Source of the DNA: Polytrichum commune
Lineage: Eukaryota > Streptophyta > Polytrichopsida > Polytrichales > Polytrichaceae
Direction: 5' to 3'
Length of the DNA stretch: 64,000 nt
Assembly: GCA_950295325.1 (NCBI GenBank)
Contig: OX485809.1
Location: 25,296,001-25,360,000, forward strand
Below are positions 1-12,141 of the stretch, piece by piece. Position 1 is the stretch's first letter, and each line of letters opens with the position of its first letter. The position numbers and the translations under genes were made by a program. Under the pieces are notes generated by a model, which made no database searches, was not told where the DNA came from, and saw only the letters and a list, made by a program, of their open reading frames with translations.

Positions 1-1806
1 TTGTAAGAGGCTAGGATGTGAGTTGTTATTGTGTTTTTACCTTCGGAAGGATTTGAGTGAATGAGGATAGGTAAGGAGAACTTGGATTGAGTAGTTAGTG
101 AGTAGGCTAGTACAAATGGATGGAGACAACCAAAGTGACTCAAGAGGCAAGTGCATTCGAATTGGGATGAATGGAGGATCACATGGAGCGCACAAGTGGA
201 CCACCTCATCATGGCCACTTAATGGGGAAGGCCCAAGGAAGAATGCAAGGTGGAGGATAAGCAAATTCTCAAAGCACCAATCAAATCACGAGTTAAGCAT
301 CGTGGTTTGAATTAAGTGGTGAGCGACGATTTGGGAAAGTAAGGGGAGAAAGTTATGGCGGCGGAAAGCGAAGGAGGCTAAGTTTGGGTTGAAGCATCCC
401 AAGTTTGGTAAAGTGTGGTAGGTAGAAAGCCAAGGCTAGTTAAATGTTCGAATTAGGATCCTTGTTGATCATTTGAGGGAGGAAGACTTAGAAGATAGGA
501 TTGGCGCCTACTAAGTAGGAGGAAATCTCAAGGGCTTATCGTGAGCCTTGAGGGTGCTCACCCCCTCAAGCTTACTATATAATCCCTCATTCTTCCCTCA
601 CTCATCCTCTCTTTCCTTTGTGCTCCAAGGCACCCCACGAGTTATAAGTGTGGGTGTGGGAAGCCATATTGGAGCACATGTGTGTGCTTAGTTTTTAGTT
701 TGAGAGCCAAGGCTTGTTAGTCTTGAAGAGGGCTTGACCTCTTGGTAGAATTAGTGTTGACGTGAAGGATTTTAAAGTTAATTCATGATTCCAATTTGTG
801 GTACTTAAAGTTCATGTTTTGAATACACGCGGTTGCAAGTTCCATGTTTAAGAGTTGAGCACTTGATGTTGTGATGAGTGCAAAAATATACTTGTGTGGA
901 TTAGTTAGTCTTAGTGAAGTTAGGAAATTCTCTCTCCCCCTCTCCTCTCTAGGATTTTAGGATTTTAGGATTAGAGAAGAATTGTGTGATTAGAAAGGGG
1001 TTGTTAGTAGAATTAGGGAAATTAGGTAGGAAGATTAGTTAAGGGCTTGAATAATTAGTGAGGTAGTTGGGGATTACAACTACAAAGTTGTGGGTTTATG
1101 AAGGAGCTGGGTTTATGAAGGAGCTGGGTTTGTTTAGTTAGAAAGTAAAGAGCTGGGTTTATGAAGGAGCTGGGTTTGTTTAGTTAGAAAGTAAAGAGCT
1201 GGGTTTATGAAGGACCTGAGTTTGTTTAGTTAGAAGCTAAGGAGCTGGGTTCATGAAGGAGCTGGGTTTATGAAGGAGCTGGGTTTGTTTAGTTAGAAGC
1301 GAAAGAGCTGGGTTTATGAAGGAGCTAGGTTTATGTAATTAGAAAGTAAAGAGATGGGTTCATGAAGGAGCTTAGTAGATAGCCTACCTAATTAGCTCAT
1401 AGACAAGTAGTTAGTTACATTATGCTAGTTAGTGTTATGGTGGCTTTCACAAGTAAATGTATTTGAGATTGACTATAGAGAATAGTGTTCTTTTTTAACA
1501 CTTGCATCCTCTCTTTAAAAATAAACCGCGTGCACAAATTAATGGAGAATGTGGAGCACTCTCGCGATGGCAAGACAAAGGAAGCAAAGACCAAAGTTAA
1601 ATCCAAGACCACTTGAAGGGTGAACCTTGCACTATGGACTCATCCAAGTCCAAATCCAATACCGCGGAGGAATGTGAGCCCAAACCCACTACTCGGACTA
1701 CGGACGCTTAAGGGTGGGGGGTTTGGCCTCACATATGTTTCCCCCTCTTTCCTCTCGGAATCCAACGGGACTTTGAGGAGGCCAAGTGGGGATTCCAAGG
1801 CGTGAC
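1..1806 (+). mobile_element. Possible long terminal repeat (3' part) of an LTR retrotransposon, cut by the window edge
   Basis: No protein-coding gene is visible. A TATA-type promoter (ctatataat, ~572-580) is followed by a C/T-rich leader, as in a retrotransposon U3-R region, and the segment ends at ~1806 with ccaaggcgtgaca. Many plant Ty3/gypsy LTRs end in a similar GGCGTGACA-type terminus. No tRNA-complementary primer-binding site follows, so this would be a 3' or solo LTR whose 5' end lies outside the window. The LTR interpretation is inference from termini and promoter only; no gag or pol is present. Confidence 0.33.
1091..1372. repeat. Minisatellite, ~20-bp core nested in ~55-bp units
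   Basis: The core tgggtttatgaaggagc recurs about nine times. It is organised into longer units of the form core + core + tttgtttagttagaaag-taaagagc. Units differ by point changes, for example gacctgag for gagctggg and gaagcgaaag for gaaagtaaag. It lies inside the putative LTR segment. Confidence 0.85.
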
Positions 1807-3735
1807 ACCATGTTATTCAAGTGCTTGGGCCCATATTTGCAATACGTCAAGGTGGCGCAAGCCCCTAAAATGCTTTCATCCACTTATCCAATCATTGCCA
1901 ACGTCGACCACCATATCCATGCTTGCATCACCTCATTATTTTCTATGGATTAAGTTGTAGAGATAAGTTATATTACCATTTGGCCAAAGCATACAACCAG
2001 ATGTTCAGAGCTTTAATCCTTACTTTTGACTGGGCAGCAACCTTATCTAGAAAAACCAAACCGATTTATTACTAGGGCCACTTTACACTAGAGCTTGAGG
2101 GTCCTTGACCCATAATACATAAATTATGTGATTAGTCAAAAAGTTGGAGATGGTCCAAGTTCATTTTACACTAGATTTTGAAGGCTTGAGGGATCATTAA
2201 CGAAGTTCATATGATGAGAAATCTACATGATATCTTACATGACATTATGTGGAAAATGTTTCATGATCTACGGTATATATTATGTTAGATTCATTAAACG
2301 TTAGTCTAATGTGAAACTATGAGTTCGTGGCAATCAATTTTAATTATCATTCAATCTTTAAAATATTATATTATTATGGTGGAGACCCGAACCCGAACCC
2401 AAACTTATGTAGTACACCCTCAACATGGTTCTGATTTCATTTTGAACGAAGCTTGAGGGCCCATCAATTTGTACTTGGAATTAAGAGCCTTGATATTTTG
2501 TGGAATTGCAAATGTAGATATGTATTTAAGAAACAATCTTCATCACCATCTTGGGTTTTTCTCTATGTATTATGAGCTACCATAGTACAAAGTGCTAGAG
2601 GCATTAAGTGACCATATAGACTTAAGCAGTCAAATTAAGAGGTTTTGGTTGTGAAGGTGTGCACAATGGGAAGGCAAGATTTTCATGGGAGGCGACTCAC
2701 TTCTGATCCTATATCAGGTTGTTTGGAATCTCTTAACTTATCTCAATGGCACTATTCCTTCAATGGCTACTATAGACCATATAATGCCCAAAAAAAGGTG
2801 ATCGAACAAGACCGCTAACCAAATAAGGTAAGTTTACCTTAGTGGGAGGATGAAATTGGTAGTATGTACATGCCATACATTTCCACCCCAATTTTGATAG
2901 TAAATTGATCAAGTAAAGGTTGCCAGGCTTTAGGGCCACAATTGTCTTTAAAATTGTTTTGTCGACAATTTCAATTGTAGTTGAACAAACAACCTCCCCA
3001 TATCAATAGCAAGTGCCATAAATATGCCTTATTTTTATTCCCTTTTGTTTTCGGTATCCTTATGCCCACACTTGATTACGACTACATGGTTTGCACTTAC
3101 CCCTGCTAATATATTCACCATCCACATTACCACATTAAACACATAAAATAAATGATTATTTTATAATGGTTGTTATTTAGAAACATAAAGGAGGATGTAA
3201 GTTTTGATAATATGGTTTTATGTATAGTAACATTCATTCAAATAACTTATTATGTAGTTCCATTTCAAGGTTGATTCTTCATGTTTTTCCTTTGGGTAGT
3301 TGGGGTAGCTGGGGCAACTTGTAAAAATTAGAATTTATTTCTTGCTTGGCCTAATATTGGAAGTAATTTTTTGGCCTATCCATTTCATGCATGGTAATAA
3401 GAAACATGAGTAGGCTCACATTAGCTTACTCATGAAATAACATTCTCCTAAGATAAATGTAAGGTAGATGGTCATTAAACCATCACTTTTTGAGTGCTTA
3501 GCATGAATACTAATTTTAGATTAAAAAAATTTATGTTAGCAATTGAGAAGAAGGAGTTCTAATGCATCAAAATGGATTTTGTTTGAACTCCATACTTATT
3601 CCATATGCAAAAGTTATTTGAAGGGTTCAATTTTTTCTTGATAGATGCTTCAAAATCAACATGAGAACTTAATATCAAACCCAAGGGGTGCACTGTACTA
3701 AACACAACCATGCAGTTGACTAATGTGCTGGGTTG
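1807..3735. other. AT-rich intergenic DNA, no gene seen
   Basis: No open frame with recognisable homology. Two copies of the recurrent motif tttacactagagcttgaggg (a diverged second copy follows the first) lie at ~2084-2105 and ~2164-2190. The same motif recurs at several other places in the window (see Findings). Otherwise I see only simple AT-rich sequence. Confidence 0.6.
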
Positions 3736-4396
3736 CCCTAAATTATTGTTCAAAGTTTTACTGGTGACCCAATGTCAACACTTGAATCGGATGTTAAGAT
3801 GGTGGGAATTTCAAGATTTATATGTACTTATTGATAATTGTGCAAGATTGTGGAGTGTTGATTTTGGGTAGGGTGTTGGTTTTAGCATCATCTACCTTAA
3901 GTCAGTGTCAAGTGATAGGCATACCCAATGAATTTACTTGAACATTGTCATGGGGTTTGGTAGCTCAATGAAAGGTTGTCCTAAATTAATGTTGAAAGTT
4001 TAATTGGTAGGTGACCCAAACCCAACACATGAACCATATGTGAAGGTGGTGGTTATTCATAGAATCTATATGTACGCAATGACAATAATTGTGCAAGATT
4101 TTAGGATGTTGATTTTGGGTGAGGTATTAGTTTTAGCGCCATCTACCCTAGGTCACTCATAGGCATACACAATGAATTTACTCTATGTCATTGAGTTTGG
4201 TAGCACAATGGAACTTGAAAAACCTTCTTAAATATTGTTCAAAGTTTTATTGGCAGAGATGATCCAAAACCAACACATGAGCTTGATGTTAAGGTGCTGG
4301 ACATTCTCAAAACAAGATGTACTTATTGTGCAAGATTTAAGGTGTTGGTTTTGGTTTATGTCATTGGGTTTGGTAGCTCGGTGTAAGATCGCCCTA

Positions 4397-5508
4397 CACC
4401 CTAACCTTGATAATGTCACACCCTCCGTTTCACCAAAAAGTGTGATATAAACAAGGTGTGACATACTTGATAATGTCACATTTTGTGCATAATGTGATAT
4501 TATCAAAAAATATGTAGAAAATCAAAATATAATTACAATTTTTTAAAAAATAACAAATACGAGACTTCAATGTTTTTGAATGTAAAATCTAATTCAAAAT
4601 TGTGAATAACAACAAGAGCACATCATAATATGTCATTGAGATCAAGTAAAGACCTCTCACTAGAGACAAAGAAGCTTCTAATGTCACATTGTTTTGTTGA
4701 TGTTAAATGTGCAACACCAATTCTAATGAGTTTGTCATGGATTTTTTCCATTTCTAACAACTCATGAGTGCTGAAAATCTGAGAACCTTGGCTAGCCATA
4801 AAATTCAAAACATCTTTAGCATATTTTTGTTCATCGCTTAGCTTCACTACTTTAGACTCATCATCACTGCTATCAACAATCAATGGGTCCACTTCCATGG
4901 AATCAAGAACATGTTCGCCATCTTGCACTAATTGCACAAGCTCCTCAGTAGAAAATTCCACCTCAAAATCATCTTCACCTTCCATGTTTATGTACTCCAA
5001 AGGACAAAGCTTTTCTACATGCTTGCCTTCAACATCCAAACCCAAATTTAATGCGGCGATGAGTCTACCCAATTCCAAAGTTGCTTCCTCCATTTTGGAC
5101 TTCATACGTTCATCAAGATTGTTTATATCTGCATTCCACTCTGCAGGCAATATGGCGGACTTTCTCCAACAATTTCTAATGGTTTGATCATCTAATTTGA
5201 AATTACACAAGGCATCCCACTATGCCGAAAGCATTGAATGAGAGCTCATTCAATGACCCCCAATATGCTTTGCTTTAGCCCATGCTCACCCATGAACAAT
5301 AATATCGAACCCATGCCCACCCATACAATCCATCCATACTTGATATTATCACATTTACACTACGGATTTTGAAATAAAATAGTGACATTATCAAGGGTGA
5401 TAGGGATAATAACGAGGGAGTTTTACACTATGAAAATCGGTTTCAAACTTTTAGGTGACAATATCAAGGTGTTCTATTAACAAGGGTGACATTATCAAGG
5501 TTAGACTG
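4397..5508. mobile_element. Pogo/Tigger-like (Tc1-mariner superfamily) DNA transposon, internally deleted
   Basis: The 1112-bp element is bounded by inverted termini. The left end begins CACCCTAACCTTGATAATGT and the reverse complement of the right end begins CAGTCTAACCTTGATAATGT; they agree over ~21 of 23 positions and are flanked by TA on both sides (4395-4396, 5509-5510). Removing the element and one TA restores a continuous satellite junction, which supports these boundaries. Sub-terminal copies of the motif gtgacattatcaagg occur at ~5382 and ~5455, and the inverted form at ~4470. Inside lies a remnant of a transposase. A full Pogo transposase needs about 1.5 kb, so the catalytic half has been lost. 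TA target duplications and CAGT/CACC-type ends fit the Pogo branch. Confidence 0.8.
4623..5219 (-). pseudogene. Transposase C-terminal remnant (Pogo/Tigger-like, DDE_1 family)
   Basis: About 198 codons are open on the minus strand. The start contains WDAL followed by TIRNCWRKSAILP, a block typical of the region after the DDE catalytic domain in plant and animal Pogo/Tigger transposases. Acidic, low-complexity sequence follows (EGEDDFEVE, DSSDDES) and a weakly conserved helical tail. An in-frame TAG lies immediately before the WDAL block (5220-5222), and no CENP-B-like DNA-binding domain or DDE catalytic core is present upstream, so it cannot encode an active enzyme. The position next to the left terminus matches the expected order in an element transcribed leftward. 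Family assignment is from motif recognition; a domesticated C-terminal fragment is less likely. Confidence 0.6.
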
Positions 5509-6894
5509 TATATTATTGTTCAAATTTTTATTGATAGATGATCCAAAACCAAGACATGAGCTTGATGTTAAGGTGGACATTCTTGGAATCAATAGGTATG
5601 TAAGTATTGACAATTGTGCAAGATATCAGGGTGTTGATTTGGGGTGGCATATCGGTTTTAGCACCATATCTGTCTTAGGTCGGTCATAGGCATACACAGT
5701 GAATTTACTTGTTGTCATTGAGTTTGGTTGCTCGATGGAAGGCCGCCCTAAATTAGCGTCGATATCGAGCAAGATAAGTTTACTCTGGCAAGCGGCTGTT
5801 TGTCGTCCCCTCGAGGCTCACATGTGTGGATCTGCTGCAGTAACATGGAGACTTGAATTCCTGCTTGCAGAGTGACGCCATGGTCCTCCCTTTCCTTCCC
5901 TCCCCTCCCCTTCTCCCTAGCTCCCCCCCATATAAGTTCTAACTCCATGGCAACCCTGCCTGCAGCTTGACTGTCAGGACTCAGCCCGGCCGGGAAGGGG
6001 GGCCATTGTCCTCCAAACGGTTACCGAACTCATGTACGGAAACTTACCTTACACCCAGTTCATAATGAACGCCGGGTGGGTGACTAGAGTGATTCTTCTC
6101 ATTCAGTCCACCCCTTCCTTGCAATAAGTGCAAAGTCTACAATAATCAAGAACGGAAGGCTGTGGTGACGACGCAGCCAAAGTCGTGCTGTAAGTTAGTT
6201 CAGAGCCGGATTTTGACAAGCCTACTAGCCTTGTTCTTGCAGGACAGAAGAGGACTCGTCGTCACTCGTAACTCCTCTATTAGTCTCTGGACCACGTTGT
6301 ACATGGTCCAAGACACTGTCAAAACTTACTGTGCCATGCTAATTTTAGAAAGATTGCCAAGGGTTAAGGGTAGTGGTTTATCATCTTTGCCTGTGCCTTG
6401 TGTCCAGGGCAGCCCCAGGGAGGGAGACCTTGAGAATTCCCCAGATGTCAGAGAACGCAGTCTGCTGATTGTGATTTAGTTTCAATCTGTTTCAGAGGTC
6501 GCTGAGCTTCTGATTGCAATCCTGAAATACGTTTTACATGCTTTCTACCCACTCAACACGAAGAAGAAGTCGCTCCCTGTAATCTCCCAACTCTGTAACT
6601 ACATTATATGTTGTATGTACGTATACACATAGCTACAACATAATTAAATTCTTAGGTTGTTACACACGCTAAATTTCTCGATCACTCTGACATCCTGCAA
6701 AATCAAAATTCTGCACAACCTGATTCTTGGTCATAGCTGCACTGCAATTAATACCAATTGGAACTATGATTCCTAAAAATCAGAGTTCTCAGCTTCTATG
6801 ACAGTTATTGTACATATACACTATTAAGTTCAAGGCTCATCAAGAAGAATATGCTTAGACACTCGAAAAAATTAAACTCCACATCATCGCACTC

Positions 6895-6947
6895 CATATA
6901 TATATATATATCTGTGTGTGTGTGTGTGTGTGTGTTTGTGTGTGTGC
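6895..6947. repeat. Compound microsatellite (TA)n(TG)n
   Basis: About 8 TA dinucleotides are followed by about 16 TG dinucleotides, interrupted once by TTTG. Confidence 0.95.
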
Positions 6948-7214
6948 GCACCATGGATTATCTCTATGTTATTTGCAAGTCAAGTCTTTGATGATTCATC
7001 TGGGGTTCATCTCCACTGTCCATAAACTCCAGCCAGGTGCTAAATTTGAGCATTTTGAATGTCCTACCCGAGGTGAACGATTTACACATACCAATACTGC
7101 ATGAAATGTACAGATGGTATTCTCTGTGACGTGCATATATATGTCCCTCTACCCATCGGTAGTCACGCTTCCCAAGAATCGTATAAGAGGACCTGCAGGA
7201 GGCAGTCAAGTCTG

Positions 7215-7254
7215 CAGAGACAGACAGAGACAGAGAGACAGACACGGACAGAGG
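7215..7254. repeat. (GACA)n/(GA)n-rich simple repeat
   Basis: Imperfect repeats of gacaga/cagaga, interrupted by cacgga. Confidence 0.8.
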
Positions 7255-9650
7255 AACAGGTGGAATTATCGTCCCAGCTTCCTCCCCTCCGCAGTCAGAC
7301 AGGCATTCATCATAACAAAACATCCTCCTCTGTCACCCACTGCAGTCCTTCCCTAAGTTAGTATTCCACGTATGAGTCCCGGGGTTCTGTATCTACACCA
7401 CCAAGTTTGCATTTAGTGTAGACACACGGGTCTGGTTCCAACACATGAGAATATTAGTTTCAGGCACATCTTGGAAATTGACATAATTTACAAGTTCTAA
7501 TTCATTTACATAAATTTGTTGATTGCCATGTGGAGTGAACATGATGTCACGCCTTACAGTGAAGCCAAATTTTGTTGTCAAAATGATCTTGATATGTTCT
7601 ACTGACTTCATGATATTTTATTTTGTTGTATTCGCAAAAAATGACATACTCCATTGATAGTTATGGAATGCTTCATGTAATTCTAGATTGCAATCCACAA
7701 TAATTGAAATAAATGAAGTGGTATTTAGTTACCAGTTCCATGGTGCACTGCTGAACCATCCCTATGGGTGGTCTAATCTAGAGCTAGAAGGTTGGGACCA
7801 GGGGCTAGCAATTATTTTCTGGATTGCATTCCTCTTTCACTTTGAAAATTTTAGTGTAAATTCTTCTTATTTGTTTGATTGACTTTAGCGAGTAGTAACA
7901 AATAATCTTATCTCCCATTCTAAAGTAGAGATCTTCGTCCCGCTTGCCATCCATTAGTATTGCTTTTTGGTCTATTTCGAGGCATTGAGTCTCCCTACAT
8001 GCGAGCCTTATGTCCGTATGTGTCTGTGGGGGGGGGGGGAATCTGGCAAGTGATTTGCCCATGTTAATGGAATTCAACTGAGTTGAAACTTGGTCAAAAG
8101 CTACATGTGCTTGTTAATCTGGAGGCACTTCAATATTTTAAGATTCACTCAACTCTCTAGCTTGATGATTTTTTCAAGTCGTCAAAACTATGCCAAGCTT
8201 TATTGTGGTTGCCTTCCTTTGACTGAAATATAAATATTTAGACAAACTCTGCCTCTGAATTGTAATTGTCCAGACTATAGTGGTTCTCACAGCTCTGTCA
8301 ACTCCGCTCCGATCCTAACAACATGTGGATGGCTGAGTGTTTTCCACATTAAAACATCTGTAGGGGTGGATTTTTGTAATGCTTGGAGATCATAATCTAG
8401 AAACTCTAACCTTTCTTGTTGTTGAAACCCTCCAACATTTACAGTACTACATTGTCTACTGGGTTGTTGGTGTCAGGTACTACTTGGCGTTACGCTTTGC
8501 AGTAATTTTACTTTCTTTTGTCAGATTATACCAAGTGGAACATATTATGTTGTATGATGTTTGTACTACTCACATGTACTTTATTTGTAGAAAGGGAAAC
8601 ATGCAGCAAGAAGTTCAATAGCACCTTGTAAGTGTAATCAACAAGTGACACTAATTTCTTACCTGAACAGTGTACTTCCAATCTCCAATTTTCTCACAAA
8701 GAGCGACTCATACATCATGTACAGCCTTCTGTCAAGACTCAAGCTCGTATCACTCAGTTGGAGCTCAAAGACTCTTTCCCTGATCCAAGATTGTTTGATT
8801 AGTACAAAAGAAAACGCAGTCGAACAGATCAGTTAGTACACCGGTCTGCCAGCTGCTGCTTGAGTCCTAGGTTTTTGACTTTGCTCAAAATTACAATTCA
8901 CAGAAGCTGCTGCCGCTGCTGCTGTATTTTGTGCAGTACAGATCAGACAAAAGAGATTTCTCCCTGATCGCAACGCTCAAGTGGTGATGGCGTCAATAGA
9001 CTCCATTTTGAAGGAAGGAATTGTCATGGCATATATAATGAATTGAATTGCCTTCCCTCCAGCTTGCGAGTCAACCCACTGCCACCTGACCACCACCTCA
9101 ATCCTTGATCTCAGCCAGGAGCTACTGCAACTGATGAAGGGGATGACTAGAGGCACATGATGAGATCAGTTAAGTTAACTTACCCCTCCGCTTGTTGTTT
9201 GCAAGCGCACATGGAGCACCTGTGGCCCCGCATCTCGGGAGCCGCGACACATGACGCCACTCAGTGGAATCAAAAACAGGTGGCCGGCCGACTCCAAATT
9301 AGAGAGCTAGCTTTCGACTTCACATTGTCATCGTGGCCCCCGACTACCGTTCCCTTGCAACAGCCTCAGATTTCTACTACTTACAACTGCCTGCAAACAT
9401 CATACCATTACCAAGCCTCATGCCTCCTCACTCATTTTAATAAAAGAGGGTCCTTGCTCCATGGGGAGTCGGGCCCTTGTCGCGGCACTAAGACTCAAGC
9501 CGTCGTTTTTTGAGAAGCACATCATGTTTATCCTGGCCCTAGTCGAATCATTCTCCTGCCTCGGAAGTGGTCGGGGGAGCTTACCATTGTTCTGTTCAGT
9601 ATCGTTGAAAATTCTCACCTACGAGTAGTACTTCTATTAAGTTTCAACTT

Positions 9651-10774
9651 GCACATCACGTGGGTGATACGATCCCATTTACACTAGAGATATTGAGGGC
9701 TTGTCCCCATTTACAATAAATAGCGGTTGAGAACTTGAAGATTGAGAGTTTTGTCCCCATTTAAGGTAGCAATGCCTTAACGTAACATCTTCTTTGTGGC
9801 AACACTTACTTTTCATTCTTAAACCGTCAACAAGTAAGCCATTGTTAAAAAGCAACTAATCATATACGGTATTGAGTAAAAAATAGCTCCACTTTGACCA
9901 TTCATAGTGGTGGTGTAAGAAGAATGCAAGAACGTTTTAAAAAGAGCACCAACTTTGGCCAATCACAACAGCTAATTTAGGATTTGCTCAATGAGGTGGT
10001 GTACAAAGTGTTCTACAAAAGGAGGACAACACCTTCATTTAATTAAAAGACTCTCACCCTTAAGGATGAATTTGTGGCAATTCTCATTTAACAATCCAAC
10101 ATCAATCCCCCCCCCCCCCCAAAGTGGATAGTAAAGGGCTCATTTCTTCAACTTTCTTTGTAAAATTTTGTGGGTTGCATATGGATTTTTATTTTTTTGA
10201 AACTTTTACTATAGACTCTAAATAAATTTTAAAATATATAATGAAAATAATCTGAAGAAATTCCGAGCTATTTCACCTGCTTGAAATAGTAATTTTTTCT
10301 AGAAGTGTCGCTTGTAGGCTCAACTACCTTACACTAGAGAGGTTGAGAGTTTGAAGATTAAGAGCTTGAACCAAGGAGCTAAGTGCTCATTTGTGTTAGC
10401 CATTTACGATCATTCTTGCTCATGCTTTACACAATTTGAACTTGAACTTTTTATTGGTCTTCCATTTTTTATTTGGTGCTTTGATGATTCCATGTTGTAT
10501 GACTACGACAAGATCTCGATCAATATCTTAAGCTACCTCATGGAGGTCACAAAGGAATGTCAAGAACTTTAGCTCTTGTTTTGTGGGGCCCAAATCAATG
10601 AGAATTTCAAGCATTTTTTAACAGTCTTCCTATATTAATCTCTCCTTTGTTTAGTACCACTCTCCCCTTGACATCTCACTTTGAAAATGGCCACTTTAAA
10701 CTTGCTCGAATTGTTTGAAAGCTTGAGCAATGAGGATTGGTGAAGCTCTCAGTTGTTAGAGCTTTCGATGGACA
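9651..10774. other. AT-rich intergenic DNA, no gene seen
   Basis: Contains two copies of the recurrent tttacactagag...ttgag motif (~9677-9700 and ~10327-10350) and a 14-base C run (10107-10120). The open frame at 10351-10572 has no recognisable homology. Confidence 0.55.
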
Positions 10775-11065
10775 AAGAAAGTCGACACCGATGCTGCCAC
10801 CAACATGAATTATGGTGTTTCTTCATTTTTGAGTTGGTCCAAATCTATATGTAATCTCAAAACATGCATTACGAGAATTAGAAGGGCCATGACTACTATT
10901 GCCTCCTTTGGAAGGTGAACACCTTGAACGGACAAACCGACAAGCACTTATCTCCCCCAAGGGCAAGCCCCTAGATTTCCACATGATTGGTTGAAAACAT
11001 CCAGTTCACTTGGATACCCCACTATGATTGGGTGAATCATAGGTGATAGGATGCACCAGAAATGA
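10775..11065 (-). repeat. Dispersed repeat, copy 1 (reverse orientation)
   Basis: Read on the minus strand, this matches the segments at ~46350-46640 and ~46750-47005 almost end to end. Shared blocks include gtatccaagtgaac, gggcttgccct, ttcacctt-aaaggaggcaata, and aacaccataattcatg followed by the related ggtggcagcatc (copy 1) or ggtaacatcc (copy 2). It is a diverged repeat family of about 300 bp with no coding capacity and no clear terminal repeats. Confidence 0.75.
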
Positions 11066-11778
11066 AGTTCTAGGAAGGTCCCATCTGAGTAACCTTTGGA
11101 TGAAAGCTTGTCAAGTCCAAGTACCAATCTTTGAAGACTTGCACCTTGTTTGAGCTCTCCACTTGAGCTTTGATGTAAAAGGGGCTTACCTCCAACTTGC
11201 ATACCAAGTTGGTGTTAAGAACTAAGGTAGAAATACCATAACCCATGCAAATAAGGTGATTCGCATTGAAGATCTAGTTTGACAATCTTGAGATAATTTT
11301 CCAAGATAGACGAGAAGGATTCATGAAGAATGCAAGTTGTTTTATATTTTTCTTCTCTAAACTAAATATGCTACAATTCTTCAAAGTGGAAAGTTGTCCA
11401 AACCCCTACTCGTTCACTAGATTCTCCCTACACCGAACATGGTAATCCGCATTTCCATATAGAACATAACCTAAATTGGTAACCTCATAAGTACATTAAA
11501 ACACTTGACTCCCATTGGCTATAATAAGTGTACATGCATTGAAGTTACTGCCGAGCCATGATCGGTTTTAGAAATGGCACTGCACCATTATGATGGCGGT
11601 CTAGTGCACAGCTAGAGGGTCGTTAATGGGTTATGGTATTTCTACCTTAGGTCACATTGGCAAGAGCTAGGGGAATCGATAGTGGGCATCTCCATATGTT
11701 GCCATTTCAGACATACTAACCTTACATGTTGCCAATATAAAAGTTAGAATTTACAATATTACAGGCCCCTTGATGTTA

Positions 11779-12141
11779 CACCCTAACCTCCGTAATATCA
11801 CCCTCCTAAATTTCACTCCCCCTCTCTTATATCCTTAAACCCTACGGAACGGATGTTCTCACATTATATCTCCCTCCTTGCTGTCACATGTCCTTGGACA
11901 CTCCCATATATCGCGGGTTTTGACATTAAAATAAATCCACCAAAGAATGCAAACCACATGCTCGCACGTATCACGTTGTTATCATTGTTGTTTTTGTCAT
12001 TATTGCAATGTTGACTTTGTGTTAGTCCGTTATGTCACACACTACACTAATTCCCTATTATCGCTATGTTAACACTACATACCTCCCTAATATCACATGC
12101 ACTTTGGTTACCACATGCATGATATTAGGGAGGTTAGAGTG
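11779..12141. mobile_element. MITE of the Pogo/mariner type, TA target duplication
   Basis: The 363-bp element begins CACCCTAACCTCCGTAATAT and the reverse complement of its right end begins CACTCTAACCTCCCTAATAT. Both ends are flanked by TA (11777-11778, 12142-12143). The termini match those of the 4397-5508 transposon (CACCCTAACCTTGATAATGT), including spacing, so both probably use the same transposase. An internal copy of cctccctaatatcacatgc lies at ~12080-12099. No coding capacity. Confidence 0.8.

Larger units (their letters stand above)
3736..5756. repeat. Tandem array of ~245-bp satellite-like units, split by a transposon
   Basis: Each unit starts near cctaaattattgttcaaag, carries a block like aaccaacacatgagcttgatg, then gtgcaagat, gtgttgattttgggt, taggcataca and ttgagtttggtagctc. 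Units begin at ~3736, ~3980, ~4229 (internally shortened by about 80 bp) and ~5509. The array ends at ~5756, where only the first bases of a further unit remain. Units are diverged but colinear. The transposon at 4397-5508 sits exactly at the junction between the third and fourth units. Confidence 0.85.
5757..9650. other. Relatively GC-rich intergenic region with microsatellites, no gene recognised
   Basis: Composition is higher in GC than the flanking repeats, and short open frames of up to ~120 codons exist on both strands, but none shows a recognisable domain, consistent splice pattern or conserved protein block. It contains a (TA)n(TG)n tract, a (GACA)n-like tract, a 12-base G run (8028-8039) and a CTG-rich stretch near 8905. 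It could hold a non-coding transcript or decayed exons; nothing in the sequence decides this. Confidence 0.5.

Noticed and set aside
1091-1372. CRISPR-like array
   Set aside because: Contiguous degenerate tandem repeats without unique spacers, in plant nuclear DNA.
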